A stretch of 64,000 bases of DNA from Chlorobiota bacterium (GTDB lineage: Bacteria; Bacteroidota; Ignavibacteria; OLB7): the NCBI GenBank assembly GCA_016788565.1, contig JAEUSP010000115.1, forward strand, positions 1 to 64,000, in the 5' to 3' direction. A program made the translations under genes and the position numbers. The notes beneath the pieces were generated by a model, which worked only from the letters and a program-made list of their open reading frames with translations, did no database searches and was not told the origin of the DNA. Below, in pieces: positions 1-7,616 of this stretch. The stretch's first letter is position 1. Every line of letters starts with the position of its first letter.

Positions 1-90
1 CAGCAGCAGGTGATCGAGTTGATAGCGCTTCCCATGCGCGCTTCGGAAGTCCGGGACGGTTCGCAGATATGCTACCAGTGTTTGTTCCAT
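1..90 (-). CDS. ISAs1-family transposase, N-terminal tip (runs off left edge)
   Basis: An ATG on the minus strand at 88-90 opens a frame of 30 codons that stays open to the window edge. The peptide contains VPDFRSAHGKRYQLDHLLL, which resembles the PDPR..HG+RY.L..LL segment near the N-terminus of ISAs1/H-repeat transposases. This family copies an insertion sequence by a DDE-type reaction. Only the tip is visible, so it cannot be said whether the element is intact. A purine-rich AAGGAG lies about 23 bases upstream, too far for an ideal ribosome site. The assignment rests on a short motif and is tentative. Confidence 0.5.
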   Translation of the reverse strand, partial: MEQTLVAYLRTVPDFRSAHGKRYQLDHLLL

Positions 91-186
91 CTGTTTTTGG
101 CCTGCAATTTACTCCTTCTTTGAACACTTAACAGCCCTGCCCTCAAGAGGGGGAGCAAGAAAATAGGTGGCATGAACCTCCCGCTT

Positions 187-341
187 CCCGATCCCCGACT
201 CCCGATCCCCGACTCCCGCTCCCCGACTCCCGATCCCCAACTCCCGATCCCCGCCTTCCCGATCCCCGACTCCCGATCCCCGCCTTCCCGATCCCCGACT
301 CCCGATCCCCGCCTTCCCGCTCCCCGACTCCCGCTCCTCGC
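187..341. repeat. heptameric tandem array, CCCGATC/CCCGACT units
   Basis: About 22 heptamers alternate mostly between CCCGATC and CCCGACT, with CCCGCTC, CCCAACT and 8-base CCCGCCTT variants. The array ends at the stop codon of the sigma factor gene. Open frames through it encode only low-complexity peptides and are not genes. Confidence 0.9.
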
Positions 342-343
342 CC

Positions 344-979
344 TCAGTCCTCTTCAAATCGCTCAATCTTCCCTTTCAGCCGTTTCAGCAGAAGGGCGCG
401 TGCGCGGAACAGGTGGGCCTTGACGGTGCCAAGCGGTAGCCCTAATTTCTCGGCAATGTCGGCGTACTCAAGCTCGTAGGTGTGGCGCATCTCGATAACG
501 ATGCGGTATTTTTCGGGGAGGTTCCTGATGGCATCTTGCAGGATTGCGGTACGCTCGGCGGAGGTGATCGGCGCGTCGGGAATCAGTGCGTTCGGGTCGG
601 CGTACTCCATCTGCATTTCACCGTCGTGGGTTTGCACCGGGGCATCCATCGAGACAGTTTTCAGCCGCCGTTTCCGCAAGTAATCAATGCAGTTGTTGCT
701 GGCAATTTTGTACAGCCACGTGCTGAACGCATACTCCGGATTGAAGCTGGCCAGCGAATGGAATGCTTTGATGAAGGCTTCCTGGGTTAAATCGTCGGCA
801 TCGTACTGGTCGCGAATCATGCGGCTAAGCATGGCGTGAAGCGACCGCCAATACTTGTTGCGCAGTCGGGTGTAGGCGGCTTGGTCGCCGGCCAATGCGC
901 GTGCTACCAAGTCGTAATCTTCTTGGCGGCTGCGCAGGCGGCGCTCGTCGGTGGTAGCTGTTTTCGGTTGCGAAGGCAT
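344..979 (-). CDS. ECF-type RNA polymerase sigma factor (sigma-70 family)
   Basis: The 211-aa product has the two sigma-70 regions of extracytoplasmic-function factors. Region 2 includes DADDLTQEAFIKAF and FSTWLYKIASNNCIDYLRKRR. Region 4 has an HTH in LEYADIAEKLGLPLGTVKAHL. It would direct core RNA polymerase to a specific promoter set. I chose the ATG at 979; the frame also extends to a TTG at 1018, which has no better ribosome site. No anti-sigma gene is adjacent, because both neighbours on the right run on the other strand. A possible TTG-N20-ATTCTTTG promoter lies at 1047-1077 but is weak. The stop codon abuts a heptamer array. Confidence 0.9.
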   Translation of the reverse strand: MPSQPKTATTDERRLRSRQEDYDLVARALAGDQAAYTRLRNKYWRSLHAMLSRMIRDQYDADDLTQEAFIKAFHSLASFNPEYAFSTWLYKIASNNCIDYLRKRRLKTVSMDAPVQTHDGEMQMEYADPNALIPDAPITSAERTAILQDAIRNLPEKYRIVIEMRHTYELEYADIAEKLGLPLGTVKAHLFRARALLLKRLKGKIERFEED

Positions 980-1156
980 CGGGCCGAAGTTAGCGTTTTC
1001 CGGCAATTTGGCGAACAATCCGAACTGGTATCAACCTAAACTTCCCCAAAGAATGGGCTTTGCAGATTTGCTGGCAATGCTTTTTTTGCCCCGCTTCCAA
1101 ACGGCGGTTGCCCGCCGTGCGCCGTTCAACAACACAACAGCAACACCAAAAACTCC

Positions 1157-1762
1157 ATGATGAACTTCCACACTTTCATGCTTCGCACGGCATGGATTCT
1201 TGCACTTCTGCCGCTGATTGCCGCTTGCAAATCCACCAGCAGCGTTGCTCAATCGGAAAGCCAGAAGCCGGAAAACCAGAGCCAATCGCCAGCACCGGAT
1301 ACTCCATCACAAGCGGCGCAGGGGACGATTCCGGCGGGGGATACTCAGCCCTACTTCCCCACCGTGCCGTCGGATGCCGATACCGTCGTCACCATCAGCG
1401 GGCTGAAATATGTTGAACACCGCGTGGGGACCGGAGCCGAAGTAAAAAAAGGGATGAAAGTGAAAGTGGATTATGCCGGCTACCTGCTTAGCGGCAAACT
1501 GTTCGACACCTCCATCCGCTCCATTGGCCAAGAGAACAGTTTCGACCGCGGCGGCTACCCGTTCCAACCGTTAGAGCTAACCGTTGGAACCGGGCAAGTG
1601 ATTCAGGGATGGGACGAAGGGCTAACCACCAACATGCGCGTTGGCGGATCGCGCCGGCTGATTATCCCCGCCAACCTTGGATACGGCCCGCAAGGGATGC
1701 GCCCCACAATCCCACCAAACGCAACGCTGGTGTTCGATGTGAAAATGCTGGAAGCAAAATGA
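1157..1762 (+). CDS. FKBP-type peptidyl-prolyl cis-trans isomerase, lipoprotein
   Basis: The 201-aa product starts with a lipoprotein signal whose lipobox LIAAC puts the lipidated cysteine at residue 24. A Ser/Pro/Gln-rich linker follows to about residue 75. The FKBP domain occupies the C-terminal 120 residues and includes VDYAGYL, the ligand-pocket stretch VIQGWDEGL and GYGPQG, ending in VFDVKMLEAK as in FKBPs. It probably speeds proline isomerisation during folding of exported proteins in the periplasm or at a membrane surface. A second, unrelated isomerase (cyclophilin) follows 109 bases downstream in the same direction, so the two may share a folding role. Confidence 0.93.
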   Translation: MMNFHTFMLRTAWILALLPLIAACKSTSSVAQSESQKPENQSQSPAPDTPSQAAQGTIPAGDTQPYFPTVPSDADTVVTISGLKYVEHRVGTGAEVKKGMKVKVDYAGYLLSGKLFDTSIRSIGQENSFDRGGYPFQPLELTVGTGQVIQGWDEGLTTNMRVGGSRRLIIPANLGYGPQGMRPTIPPNATLVFDVKMLEAK

Positions 1763-1871
1763 TGTGGCGGCAAAGTGGAGCATCACCCAGTTCCCCCGAT
1801 TCCCCCGCTTTGATACATTCCACACAAAACATTTTTCCGATGTTTGATCCCCAATTTTAACTGAACAACCT

Positions 1872-2369
1872 ATGGCAGACACAACCAACACCAACCGCAC
1901 TGCGGTGATCGAAACCACGCTGGGAACCATCCGCTTTGAACTGCTGGAGCAAGATGCCCCAAAAACCACCGAAAATTTTGCGACCCTTGCCGGGCGCGGC
2001 TACTACGATGGAGTAATTTTCCACCGTGTGATTGCTGGGTTTATGATCCAGGGAGGCGACCCAACCGGAACCGGACGCGGCGGCGAATCGGCATGGGGCG
2101 GGCGGTTTGATGACGAAATTGACCGGGGCTCCGAAGTCTATCAGATTGGCTACCGCAAGGGGACCGTGGCGATGGCCAATGCCGGACCGAACACCAACGG
2201 CTCGCAATTTTTCATCATGCACGTGGATTACCCGTTGCCCCCCAACTACGCAATTTTTGGCCGCGTTACCGACGGGCTGGATGTGGTGGATGCAATCGCC
2301 ACCACCCAAACCGATTACAACGACCGCCCCGCTACGCAAGTGACCATGAACAAGGTGACCATTGAGTAA
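1872..2369 (+). CDS. Cyclophilin-type peptidyl-prolyl cis-trans isomerase
   Basis: The 165-aa product is a single cyclophilin domain with no signal peptide, so it is probably cytoplasmic. Visible signatures are FHRVIAGFMIQGGDPTGTG, which carries the catalytic arginine, then NGSQFFIMH and YAIFGRVTDGLDVVDAI. The length fits the family. Its stop codon overlaps the TTG start of the downstream RNA methyltransferase, so the two are very likely translationally coupled. Confidence 0.95.
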   Translation: MADTTNTNRTAVIETTLGTIRFELLEQDAPKTTENFATLAGRGYYDGVIFHRVIAGFMIQGGDPTGTGRGGESAWGGRFDDEIDRGSEVYQIGYRKGTVAMANAGPNTNGSQFFIMHVDYPLPPNYAIFGRVTDGLDVVDAIATTQTDYNDRPATQVTMNKVTIE

Positions 2370-3555
2370 GCTGAGTACGCCGGACCCAGCCAACCCAATC
2401 CTGATTACTGCTCCAAAACGGCTGACCTCCTTTCTTGCAAAGGAGGTTGCCGCATTGGGCTATCCGGTTGTTGCCGAACAGGTGACGGGCGTGCTGACCG
2501 AAGGGGAGTTGGCCGATGCCATGCGGCTGAATCTGTGGGTTCGCACGGGGCACCGGGTGTTGTACTTGCTGCAATCGTTCGCCGCGCCAAACGCCGACGA
2601 ACTCTACCGCCAAGCCGTGCAAATCCCCTGGGAAGAATGGGTTGATGTTGATGGCTACGTGAGCGTGGTTTCGTCGGTAAGCAACCCAACAATCCGCGAC
2701 ACGCGGTTTGCAAACGTCCGGCTGAAGGACGCGCTGTGCGACCGGTTAGGCCGGCTGTACGGCCGCCGCCCCGACTCCGGCCCCGACACCAACCAAGCGG
2801 TGATTTTTCTGCATTGGCAGGATGATGCCTGTTCGGTCTATTTAGACACCAGCGGCCAGCCGTTAATCCGGCGCGGCTACCGCAAGATTCCGTGGCGCGC
2901 ACCGATGCAAGAATCGTTGGCCGCCGCGGTGGTGATGGCAACCGGGTGGAGCGGCGAAGGGAACTTCATCAACCCAATGTGCGGAAGCGGAACGCTGGCA
3001 ATCGAGGCCGCGCTGATTGCCCTGGGAAAAGCCCCCGGATTGCTCCGGAGCAACTTCAGTTTCATGCACCTTTGTTGCACCGATGAAGAAGCCGAAGCAT
3101 GGAAGGTGATGCGCGCCGAAGCCAAGCAATCCGCACGCAAAACATTCCCCGGAAAAATTATTGCCACCGACCACTCACCCGAAGCAATTGAAGCCGCGCA
3201 AAAAAACGCTGCCACTGCCGGGGTGGATCACTTGATTGAGTTCCGGGTCTGCGACTTCCGCCAAACGCCGGTGCCGGAAGGGGGCGGTGTGGTGGTGCTG
3301 AACCCGGAATATGGCGAGCGGTTGGGGGAAGAGCGGGCGTTGGAGGAGACCTACCGGGCGATTGGCGATTTCTTCAAACAGCATTGCAGCGGCTATCGCG
3401 GATACGTCTTCACCGGCAACTTGGACCTTGCCAAGCGAATCGGCCTGCGGGCCAGCCGCCGCATCCCGATGTACAACACCACTATTGATTGCCGATTGCT
3501 GGAGTTTGAGATGTACGAAGGGAGCAGAAAAATAAAGGAGCAGAGCGGAGAGTGA
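2362..3555 (+). CDS. THUMP-domain class I SAM-dependent RNA methyltransferase (RlmL/TrmN-like)
   Basis: The 397-aa product has an N-terminal THUMP RNA-binding region (about residues 45-150) and a C-terminal UPF0020 methyltransferase domain. The SAM-binding signature is NPMCGSGTLAIEAALIAL. The catalytic motif IV reads NPEYGERL where the family usually has NPPYG, so one proline is replaced by glutamate. The family methylates guanine N2 in rRNA or tRNA; the exact target cannot be read here. The start is a TTG at 2362 that overlaps the upstream stop, preceded by AAGGTGACC. No better ATG exists before the conserved N-terminus, so the TTG start is plausible. Confidence 0.88.
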   Translation: MSKLSTPDPANPILITAPKRLTSFLAKEVAALGYPVVAEQVTGVLTEGELADAMRLNLWVRTGHRVLYLLQSFAAPNADELYRQAVQIPWEEWVDVDGYVSVVSSVSNPTIRDTRFANVRLKDALCDRLGRLYGRRPDSGPDTNQAVIFLHWQDDACSVYLDTSGQPLIRRGYRKIPWRAPMQESLAAAVVMATGWSGEGNFINPMCGSGTLAIEAALIALGKAPGLLRSNFSFMHLCCTDEEAEAWKVMRAEAKQSARKTFPGKIIATDHSPEAIEAAQKNAATAGVDHLIEFRVCDFRQTPVPEGGGVVVLNPEYGERLGEERALEETYRAIGDFFKQHCSGYRGYVFTGNLDLAKRIGLRASRRIPMYNTTIDCRLLEFEMYEGSRKIKEQSGE

Positions 3556-3596
3556 GTTGGGCGTGGCAGGCTGCTTTCATTGAAGTGTAACCCAAC

Positions 3597-3633
3597 AAAA
3601 AAGGGCCTCAACAGTTGTCTGCTGAAGCCCTTT
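3597..3633 (-). terminator. Rho-independent terminator of speA
   Basis: On the minus strand the stem pairs AAAGGGCTTC with GAGGCCCTTT around a 14-base loop and runs into TTTTTTG. It sits 17 bases beyond the speA stop. The plus-strand T-run is only three bases, so it mainly serves speA. Confidence 0.8.
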
Positions 3634-3649
3634 ACCATCTTCACCCACC

Positions 3650-5680
3650 TCACTCTTTCTCTGGATGCGAGTCCCAGTAGTTGTAGTAGGTGTATTCCTC
3701 CAACCCTTTGGCGTAGGCCTCGGCAAAGCTGACACCTTGCGGCGGGCGCAACTGCTTGCTGCGCACTTTCTCGCGGATGATCGCCTCCATCCGGGTCTTC
3801 AGGTCGCTGGGGTAGTATTGCACCAATTTCAGAGCTTCCACCACTGTGGTTCCCGGCACAATTTTCTCGATGTAGAAATCTTTCGGCTCATCTTCATCGG
3901 CATAGACATGAACCTCGTTGACGCGGCCAAACAGGTTGTGCATATCCCCCAAGATGTCCTGGTAGGCTCCGGTCAGGAACACCCCCAAGTAGTACGGCGA
4001 ACCATCCAGCGGATGAAGCGGCAGCGACGACTCCTCGCCGTCATCGCTGATGAACTGATCCACCTTGCCGTCGCTGTCGCAGGTGATGTCCACCAGGGTG
4101 CCGCGCCGGGTTGGCTCCTCCTTCAGGCGGTGAATCGGCATAATCGGAAACAGCTGGTCAATGGCCCAGTGATCCATGATGCTTTGGAACACCGAGAAAT
4201 CGCACAGATATTGATCCACCAACATCCCCTCCACTTGGTATAAATCCGATGGCAACGACTCTTCCGGGTCTAGCTTTTTCATTGCACGGTTCAGGTGCTG
4301 CATGATGGCCCAGAACAACTGCTCGGTTTTCCCCTTATCCTCCAACGAAAGATAGCCAAGCGAGAACAGCAGATCGGCCTCGCGGCGTTTCTCGATGGCA
4401 TCGTGGTAAATCTCCAGGAAACGTGCTTTCCGCTGCCCTTTTCCGCTTTTGCGAGTGCTTTTGTCGGAGAGCATCTCGTAGCTGTCGTGAAGTTCGCGCA
4501 CCACCGGTTGGTCGTCGTCGCTGACATCGGGGACTGGCTGGGAGACGTTTTTGTGGGTGGCGCTTAGCACCCCCACCACCAGCATCGAGTGATGCGCCGT
4601 CAGTGCCCGCCCACTTTCGCTGATGATGATCGGGTGCGGAACGCCTTCGATGTCGCAGATTTCCTTGATGGTATAAACCACACCGTTCACATACTCCTGC
4701 AAGGTGTAGTTGATGCTTTGCTCCAGCCCTGCTTCCGGCGAATCGTAGTTCACCCCCAAGCCGCCGCCAACATCAATGTACTTCACCCCCAACCCCATCT
4801 TCACCAGCTTGGCATAGACGCGGGTGATCTCCTTCACAGCCGATTTCAGCGAGATAACATCTTGGATTTGCGAGCCGATGTGGAAATGCACCAGCTTGAA
4901 GGCATCGGTCTGGCCACGCTCGCGAAGGATGTTGATTAAGCGAAGCAAGTCCGGGATGGAAACGCCGAACTTCGAGACATCACCCCCCGATTCCGCCCAC
5001 CGCCCGGTCCCGCTGGTGGCAATGCGGACGCGCACACCAAATTGCGTGGCGATTCCCATCGCGTCCGATTCGGCAATCAGCTCCTCGAACTCACGGTACT
5101 TTTCGATGATCGGAAGGATGTTTTTCCCAAGCTGCTGGCCCATCAGAATAGCGCGAAGCATGGTGGAATCCTTGTAGCCGTTGCAGATCAGCAGCATATT
5201 GTCCCGCTCAAGGTGGGCCAGCGCGGCGAACAACTCAGCTTTCGATCCGCACTCCAAGCCGAAATTGTACTCGGCCCCGGCCTCCATAATCTCCAGCACA
5301 ACTTCGTGAAGTTGGTTTACCTTGATTGGATAGACACCTTGATAGACGTTCTCATAGTCGAACTCATCAATCGCCTTGCGGAAGGTTTCGTTGAGTTCGA
5401 TAACGCGGCGGCGCAGAAGGTCGTGGAAACGAATCAGCACCGGAAGCTGCACGCCCCGGCGCCGAATTTCTTTGACGACTTCGTGGATGTCAATCTCGGT
5501 GCTTTCGCCATACACGGGGCGGACGGCAACGTGGCCCCGTTTGTTGATGCGGTAGTAGGGGTAGCCCCACTTGTCAATGTTGTAGAGGAGTGCCGAGTCT
5601 TCCAGCGACCATTGCCCGCCGGGTTCGTCGGGGGGGTCGGGAATGGTGGCCGTAGCCTCCAAAAGGGTCTGTTCCTTCAT
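3650..5680 (-). CDS. speA: Biosynthetic arginine decarboxylase
   Basis: The 676-aa product matches the length and layout of biosynthetic arginine decarboxylase, a PLP enzyme of fold type III. It converts arginine to agmatine, the first step of putrescine and spermidine synthesis. The PLP lysine is K120 in YPIKVNQ. Other family landmarks are the glycine-rich IDVGGGLGVNYD of the alanine-racemase-like barrel, SESGRALTAHHS, and VDQYLCDFSVFQS near the C-terminus. No agmatinase or agmatine deiminase gene lies nearby. A TTG-N19-TACCTTTG promoter precedes it and a strong terminator follows, so it is probably transcribed alone. Confidence 0.97.
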   Translation of the reverse strand: MKEQTLLEATATIPDPPDEPGGQWSLEDSALLYNIDKWGYPYYRINKRGHVAVRPVYGESTEIDIHEVVKEIRRRGVQLPVLIRFHDLLRRRVIELNETFRKAIDEFDYENVYQGVYPIKVNQLHEVVLEIMEAGAEYNFGLECGSKAELFAALAHLERDNMLLICNGYKDSTMLRAILMGQQLGKNILPIIEKYREFEELIAESDAMGIATQFGVRVRIATSGTGRWAESGGDVSKFGVSIPDLLRLINILRERGQTDAFKLVHFHIGSQIQDVISLKSAVKEITRVYAKLVKMGLGVKYIDVGGGLGVNYDSPEAGLEQSINYTLQEYVNGVVYTIKEICDIEGVPHPIIISESGRALTAHHSMLVVGVLSATHKNVSQPVPDVSDDDQPVVRELHDSYEMLSDKSTRKSGKGQRKARFLEIYHDAIEKRREADLLFSLGYLSLEDKGKTEQLFWAIMQHLNRAMKKLDPEESLPSDLYQVEGMLVDQYLCDFSVFQSIMDHWAIDQLFPIMPIHRLKEEPTRRGTLVDITCDSDGKVDQFISDDGEESSLPLHPLDGSPYYLGVFLTGAYQDILGDMHNLFGRVNEVHVYADEDEPKDFYIEKIVPGTTVVEALKLVQYYPSDLKTRMEAIIREKVRSKQLRPPQGVSFAEAYAKGLEEYTYYNYWDSHPEKE

Positions 5681-5755
5681 CCGTTTCTGTTTGGTGCAGC
5701 CTTAAAAAAAGTGAGTACAACGTTGGCGGCCCGAAGGCGCGCCCAATGACGCTGG

Positions 5756-5786
5756 CAAAGGTAAAAGATTGGTGAGAATGGTCAAT
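5756..5786 (-). promoter_or_regulatory. Probable speA promoter (Bacteroidota-type)
   Basis: Read on the minus strand, ATTG at 5786-5783 is followed after 19 bases by TACCTTTG at 5763-5756. This matches the TTTG-N19-TAnnTTTG pattern, about 75 bases upstream of the speA ATG. Confidence 0.55.
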
Positions 5787-5807
5787 GTGAAGAAGTTATC
5801 CGGGGAA

Positions 5808-5835
5808 GTCAGTGGTCAGTGGTCAGTAGTCAGTT
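5808..5835. repeat. heptameric tandem array, GTCAGTG units
   Basis: Four consecutive heptamers (GTCAGTG, GTCAGTG, GTCAGTA, GTCAGTT). A second heptamer family starts 16 bases later. Confidence 0.85.
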
Positions 5836-5851
5836 GCAAGAATCAATTTGC

Positions 5852-5907
5852 CATTCGACATTCGGCATTTGGCATTTAGCATTCGGCATTCCACATTCGA
5901 CATTTTC
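5852..5907. repeat. heptameric tandem array, CATTCGG units
   Basis: Eight heptamers of the CATTCGR/CATTTGG type. The last one runs into the stop codon of the outer-membrane protein gene. Confidence 0.88.
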
Positions 5908-6688
5908 AGAACCGATACCCGACACCCAACTGCACCAGCAGGTGATCCACCGTAAAGGTGTTATCTACCAACACTGTGCTGCTGAAGAGATCGTTCAGCG
6001 CAAGTGAATATCCGGCTTCGGCTTGCAGCTCCACGTGTGGCGAAAACGCGAACCGTAGCCCGGCGGCCAAACGGAGCGCGACGGGTGTGCGCAACGGCTC
6101 GTTGTTCTCAAAACTTCCAACGCGCACGGATTGCTGGCCTGTGCTATCGGTGCTGGTTACTTCCACCCGATTGGCAACGCTGGCAACGCCAATATCAAAA
6201 CCTCCATCAAGATAGACGGCTCGCAATCCTTCCCCCCTTTTTTTATGAAACGTCTCTGCGTTGAAATAGAGGTTCCCTTGCAGCCCAAACGCAAGCTGGG
6301 CGGTTTGCGCGTGGTACTGAAGTGCTGGGCTGGTAGCCGTGGATTGATACTCCACCAAGTACTGCATCAAGCCAGCATCAATGCTAAGGCCAAGCCGTTG
6401 ATTGAAGGGAATTAGGAAGGCTACGTTCGATCGGTAGCCGGTGGCAGTGCGCGCGTTGCTGCTGGGGAAGTCGCCGGTTCCAGTCCCCCCTTCGCCAACA
6501 ATGATGCTGGGGAATGTGCCGCGCGGCGAACTCAGCACCACCCCACCTTTCGGAGCAATCACCACACCGATAGGGCTTGCACCAACATCGGGCCGAGGCA
6601 ACGGTATATCTTCTTCCTGGGCGCGAAGGCTCCATGAACTCAGGAGCAGCCCAACCAGTACGGCAAAGATTGTTTTTGTGGTTTGCAT
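5906..6688 (-). CDS. Small outer-membrane beta-barrel protein, function unknown
   Basis: The 260-aa product has a clear signal peptide ending LSSWSLRAQ (about residue 23). After it come alternating hydrophobic and polar strands with many aromatic residues, ending in VDHLLVQLGVGYRF. A terminal aromatic residue is typical of proteins inserted by the BAM machine. Segments such as LRLAAGLRFAFSPHVELQAEAGYSL look like antiparallel barrel strands. I do not recognise a named family. It may be a porin-like or OmpW/OprF-like barrel of about 8-10 strands. It precedes speA in the same direction but is separated by repeats and a speA promoter, so it is probably an independent unit. Confidence 0.75.
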   Translation of the reverse strand: MQTTKTIFAVLVGLLLSSWSLRAQEEDIPLPRPDVGASPIGVVIAPKGGVVLSSPRGTFPSIIVGEGGTGTGDFPSSNARTATGYRSNVAFLIPFNQRLGLSIDAGLMQYLVEYQSTATSPALQYHAQTAQLAFGLQGNLYFNAETFHKKRGEGLRAVYLDGGFDIGVASVANRVEVTSTDSTGQQSVRVGSFENNEPLRTPVALRLAAGLRFAFSPHVELQAEAGYSLALNDLFSSTVLVDNTFTVDHLLVQLGVGYRF

Positions 6689-6796
6689 GGTCTATCTGCT
6701 GAAAATCTGTTGAATAATTTGCCGCGATGACCGGGCATGAGGCTGAGAGCAATCCCTCTTCGTCATCACCAACAACTAAGCCACTGAAATAGCCCT

Positions 6797-6840
6797 CCGC
6801 TCATGCTGAGCCCCGTCGAAGCATGAGCGGAGCCACCGAA
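6797..6840. repeat. REP-like palindrome, copy 1
   Basis: An inverted repeat CCGCTCATGCT / AGCATGAGCGG surrounds CCCCGTCGA and is followed by AGCCACCGAA. The same element recurs in whole or part at 19828, 25068, 37052, 37531, 42982, 45021 and 51126. Confidence 0.8.
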
Positions 6841-6874
6841 CCGCGGATACCTCTGCGTCATTGCACGAAACTGC

Positions 6875-7546
6875 TTAAAACGCCACCAACGGCATTGTCA
6901 CCCCTGCGCCTTTGTAGCTGCTGGTGGAATCATCTATCTGCAGATAGCGCGCACTTCCGCTGATGCCGCTGGTGTCGCGCTTGAAGTAATAGACCCCCGG
7001 CCCGCCGATTTCATCCACCACAATGTTGGAGCTGCTGTGCCAGTAAAAATATGGCGAGTGAGTCAGCGAAATGTTCTGGTTGCGGGGGATCACCAACGTG
7101 CTGCGGAACTCATTGCTTTCGTGGTAGTTCGCCGTCAGGTTCAGGTCGAACCCCGTGAGGTTGGCCACCCGTGGGGTGAAGATGGTGCCGCCGGGCGCGT
7201 CGTCGTTCTCGATGGTGTATTCGGCGTTGATGGCGTACTGGATTCCAAGCTCACCGGTCGGTTCAATGCCTGCGGGTTTGCCGTCCAGCCCAACCGGGGC
7301 AAGTATCCGCCACGCATGGCGGAACACCCCTTTTTCCCCCAGCGGATAGCTCCGGTCGGTGCGGGCTTCCAGCGTATCTATCGGCGTGCTGTTGCGGAAG
7401 ATGATGATGGGCGTTAGCAGCCGATTACGGAGCGTGGTGGACTGCAACACCTGATCGAACACCACTGGGTTGGGGGATTCATCTACGCAGGCAGCAATCC
7501 CCAACCCCAACAGGCAAGCCGCGCAAAAAAGGGGAAAACGATTCAT
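6875..7546 (-). CDS. Putative lipoprotein, function unknown
   Basis: The 223-aa product has a lipoprotein signal with lipobox GIAAC (cysteine at residue 20) and then VDESPNP. The rest is rich in beta-strand residues, with no conserved family that I can name. The sequence IIFRNSTPIDTLEARTDRSYPLGEKG resembles secreted beta-sandwich proteins. It is likely anchored in the periplasm or outer membrane. The next gene downstream in the same direction (6688-5906) is also an envelope protein, but a REP-like palindrome lies between them. Confidence 0.65.
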   Translation of the reverse strand: MNRFPLFCAACLLGLGIAACVDESPNPVVFDQVLQSTTLRNRLLTPIIIFRNSTPIDTLEARTDRSYPLGEKGVFRHAWRILAPVGLDGKPAGIEPTGELGIQYAINAEYTIENDDAPGGTIFTPRVANLTGFDLNLTANYHESNEFRSTLVIPRNQNISLTHSPYFYWHSSSNIVVDEIGGPGVYYFKRDTSGISGSARYLQIDDSTSSYKGAGVTMPLVAF

Positions 7547-7616
7547 GGTTGTTGATTGGATAGAGATGATTCCGCAATCGGAATTCGGGCTTCAGTACCC
7601 TCCCCTTCCCGAAAGT

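Noticed and set aside
109-423. Open frames through the CCCGATC repeats
   Set aside because: They encode only repetitive peptides from heptamers.
980-1018. TTG start at 1018 for the first ECF sigma factor
   Set aside because: Upstream residues are not conserved in the family and the ATG at 979 is adequate.
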